From Dissophora ornata (lineage: Eukaryota > Mortierellomycota > Mortierellomycetes > Mortierellales > Mortierellaceae), in assembly GCA_025201705.1 (NCBI GenBank), contig MU617124.1:1-22524 (forward strand): a DNA stretch of 22,524 nucleotides. Reading direction: 5' to 3'. Both the position numbers and the translations under genes were made by a program. The stretch's first letter is position 1. Each line of letters starts with the position of its first letter. The notes under the pieces were generated by a model. It was not told the origin of the DNA and ran no database searches. It saw only the letters and a list, made by a program, of their open reading frames with translations. This document shows, one piece after another, positions 20,380 to 22,524 of this stretch.

Positions 20380-21430
20380 ATGTCTCAAGGAAACCCTTAT
20401 CAGCGCCAGGGAAAGAACACTCATCACGACTTTGAACCCTACGCGCACCCATACGAAGTCACTGATGCCGGCTACCCATCTGTGTCTTATCCTCCTGCCT
20501 CGTATGGACAGGCGTCTTCGACATCAACAGCAATAGCATCTCAACGGCCTACGCCACCAGCATCGCGGCCTAATCCCTACCGCGGCGTAGGCCAGTCGCC
20601 CTACCCTATGAACCACCATTCCGCAGCATCATCGAATGTCACTTTGGAGACTCCCGTCTATCAAAACTCAGTCTCAGATAAGAGGGGGCTGATCAATTCA
20701 TTCTATTCTACAAACAGTCGTCCTCAGAGTAGCAATATGGATACACGCGACTTTGAGACTGTCGAGCTTCATGGTGGTCAGGGCAAGACACACAATATCA
20801 GCGCAGACCGCAACCGAGGCAACACCGAAGACCTTGCATCCATCTCTTCGTCACCACGACCCTCCATGTCACAAAAGCCCAAGACGAGCAAGGGCTTTTG
20901 GTCATCGATGCCACGCAAGCTCGTTTTCCGTCCTCGCGGGGTTGAACGACCCCGCAAGGCGAATTCGTTCGGCAACAAGAAGGCAAAGTTCAGTAATGAG
21001 CGAACGATGGTCCATTGGATCAAGGCTGCGATGTTGTTGGGCAGTTTGGCCATGACCTTGCTCTCTTTTGGCGAAAACGATATTACGCCGTTCATCGGCG
21101 TGGCGCTGTTGGTTATCTGTTTGATGACATTGATCTATTCGACGACGGTCTTTCAGGTCCGGATGGAATGGCTGAACATGCGACGGGATGATGTCATTTA
21201 TTATGACCGCTTCGCACCAACGGTCCTGACGATCTTGATCATGGCGACATTTGGGTTCAATGCAGTCGGTAAGGGGAATGCAAGAGTGGAAAGAAGAAAC
21301 AACAAGGTGTATTCCTTTATATGTGCTCTGTGCTTTTTAAAAATAATAACTGACATAATGTTTTTTGATAGTAACTTATACTGGCGACTTTCAGACGAAC
21401 AAACTTTACTACAAGCACAAAGGCGCCTAA
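20380..21430 (+). CDS. VTC1-like DUF202 membrane protein with long disordered N-terminus
   Basis: Exon 1, 20380-21268, and exon 2, 21372-21430, joined across a 103-nt GTAAGG...ATAG intron in phase 1, give 315 residues. Residues 1-200 are rich in S, P, N, Y and Q and probably disordered, ending in a basic stretch (KLVFRPRGVERPRK). Residues 203-300 form a DUF202/VTC1 domain: FSNERTMVHW, then membrane segments at about 214-231, 236-259 and 278-297, with YYDRFAPT before the last. VTC1 is the small membrane subunit of the vacuolar transporter chaperone complex, which makes polyphosphate and moves it into the vacuole. Spliced exon 2 ends TNKLYYKHKGA, the short hydrophilic tail expected. S. cerevisiae Vtc1 is only 129 residues, so the 200-residue extension is unusual. 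It could be a paralogue with a separate role. Confidence 0.86.
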
Positions 21431-21757
21431 AAAACAGCTGTGGAAGAAGGAGTGGGGCGGGGGACGATGCGTAGCTTCCGCCGACGAGCGATAGTGATTG
21501 TAATAAAAAAGACACATTTTAATACAAATGCGGTGGGGAATATGATCCAAAAGTTCAATCGCGCTGCTGTCTGCCAAGGGATGTCTACAGCTTAAAGTGC
21601 AATGAGTTGCGTGTAAGAATAAGGGATGCAAACAATGCTTCGGTTCTTTGGCCGAGATTGTGCAAAGTGGTCAATGATTACTGATTTTAAATCACGTTGA
21701 AATCGCATAGTTGTGCAGTTCTTTAGAAAAATAGACTTCGGATTAAGCAAAAAACCC

Positions 21758-21805
<48 letters not shown>

Positions 21806-22052
21806 TCAGGTAAAACCGGATTAACTTTATGAAGAAACGAACAGAAATAAGAAAAAGAACAAAAAATAAGAACTAGAGGACGTCTATTGGGAGTTTGCGT
21901 GAGGAGCGATATGTCGGATTTTTTTTTTGGGTTGTTTGTTTGATATGTAAGGGTGTCCGATACTTCATCCCTGCTGGTATTATGATGTTGATGATGAATG
22001 GTGGGGGGAGAATAGCTATTTTGCGCTAGTCTAAAAAAAAAAAATCCCGCGT
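21431..22052. other. Spacer between two convergent VTC1-like genes
   Basis: No gene seen in 622 bases. It holds a (GA)21 repeat at 21760 and short A or T runs, and must include both 3' UTRs. Confidence 0.6.
21760..21802. repeat. (GA)21 microsatellite
   Basis: Twenty-one perfect GA units plus one G. This is the longest pure dinucleotide repeat in the window. Confidence 0.97.
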
Positions 22053-22524
22053 TTACGCGGACCCTGATGTGGTGGTTTTCGAGTCGGTTTGGATGAATTT
22101 CGCTAAAGGAAAGAAAAGAAAAAAAAAGAAAAAGAAGCTGTTAGACCCTGCTTCCTGCATAATAAGCACATCCACACACATACACACACGCGCGCTATGA
22201 GGTTTGAGAACGACAAGGTGACTTACTGTAAAAGTTGAGGAAGTAGGCACCAAACAGGAATACACACAGGACTGTGGGTCCGATGCGGTCGTGGAACTGG
22301 CGGTTGGGCTTTGTTGACAAAATATTGGACAGACGGATGTGGAATATTCCGAGGGCGTACAACATAGCCAACAATGTAATAACGGTCAAAACAGCCCCGG
22401 ATACACGCGTCATATAATTTCCGAAGTTGAGCAGTGTCAGCGAGATCTAATGTTAGGAGTGACATAGGAGAATAACGCGCTGGATGTTAAAAAACGAGAC
22501 CTTTCACATGAGCTGGAAGACGCC
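22053..22524 (-). CDS. VTC1-like DUF202 membrane protein, 5' part beyond the window
   Basis: Two exons are clear. 22446-22227 encodes ISLTLLNFG, then a membrane segment (GAVLTVITLLAMLYALGIF), FHDRIGPT and another membrane segment (VLCVFLFGAYFLNF). 22102-22053 encodes the tail TKFIQTDSKTTTSGSA. The 124-nt intron between them is GTAAGT...TTTAG in phase 1. NFG, the YALGIFHIR strand and DRxGPT match yeast Vtc1 (LLNFGD, YALVTYHWR, DRLGPT) better than the other VTC1-like gene does, so this may be the true VTC1 orthologue. The next exon upstream probably ends near 22480, with a weak GTGAAA donor after codons reading RLPAH; the N-terminal NERTF region lies outside the window. Function in the vacuolar polyphosphate polymerase complex is inferred from the family. 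Confidence 0.85.

Overview
The window looks like nuclear DNA of an early-diverging fungus, most likely Mortierellomycota or a relative in Mucoromycota. Reasons: spliceosomal introns with GTAAGT-type donors, a samB/MUB1 protein specific to fungi, fungal VTC1-like (DUF202) proteins, an arrestin-type ubiquitin-ligase adaptor with PPxY motifs, and an animal-type eIF4E-binding protein that ascomycete yeasts lack. The placement is inference from gene content. There is no sign of a bacterial, phage or CRISPR region.

Layout. 211-283 (+): intronless tRNA-Trp(CCA). 1069-2063 (-): two-exon 2-oxoglutarate/Fe(II) oxygenase of the prolyl-4-hydroxylase/PHD type. 2213-3695 (-): two-exon disordered protein of unknown function with a helical C-terminus. 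4151-5327 (+): three-exon eIF4E-binding protein (4E-BP), divergent from the previous gene. 5808-8573 (-): MUB1/samB MYND zinc-finger protein with long glutamine-rich tracts, convergent with 4E-BP. 8574-13520: almost 5 kb without a recognisable gene, rich in simple repeats. 13521-15432 (+): arrestin-like trafficking adaptor whose best splice model meets an in-frame TGA. 15629-16890 (-): ribosomal protein eS17 with an ATG-only first exon and an 11-nt second exon. About 17130-18143 (+): decayed fragment of an ABCG-type transporter that keeps its Walker A motif. 18144-20379: no gene seen, two tandem repeats. 20380-21430 (+): VTC1-like DUF202 membrane protein with a long disordered N-terminus. 22053 to the window end (-): a second VTC1-like gene, convergent with the first and cut by the window edge.

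Most striking is the 4E-BP. After splicing, the 143-residue product keeps nearly the whole animal 4E-BP signature: a RAIP-like motif, both TPGG phosphosites, the YxxxxLL eIF4E-binding motif, the S65- and T70-equivalent sites, and a C-terminal FDMDM TOS-like motif. This suggests that the mTORC1-4E-BP-eIF4E switch, usually discussed as an animal system, operates in this fungal lineage.

The genes do not form an operon. Several (4E-BP, arrestin adaptor, eS17, VTC1-like proteins) belong to processes that respond to nutrients or TOR in yeast, but their proximity may be chance. Splice sites were placed by eye from GT/AG signals, reading-frame continuity and family alignment from memory; no transcript evidence was available.
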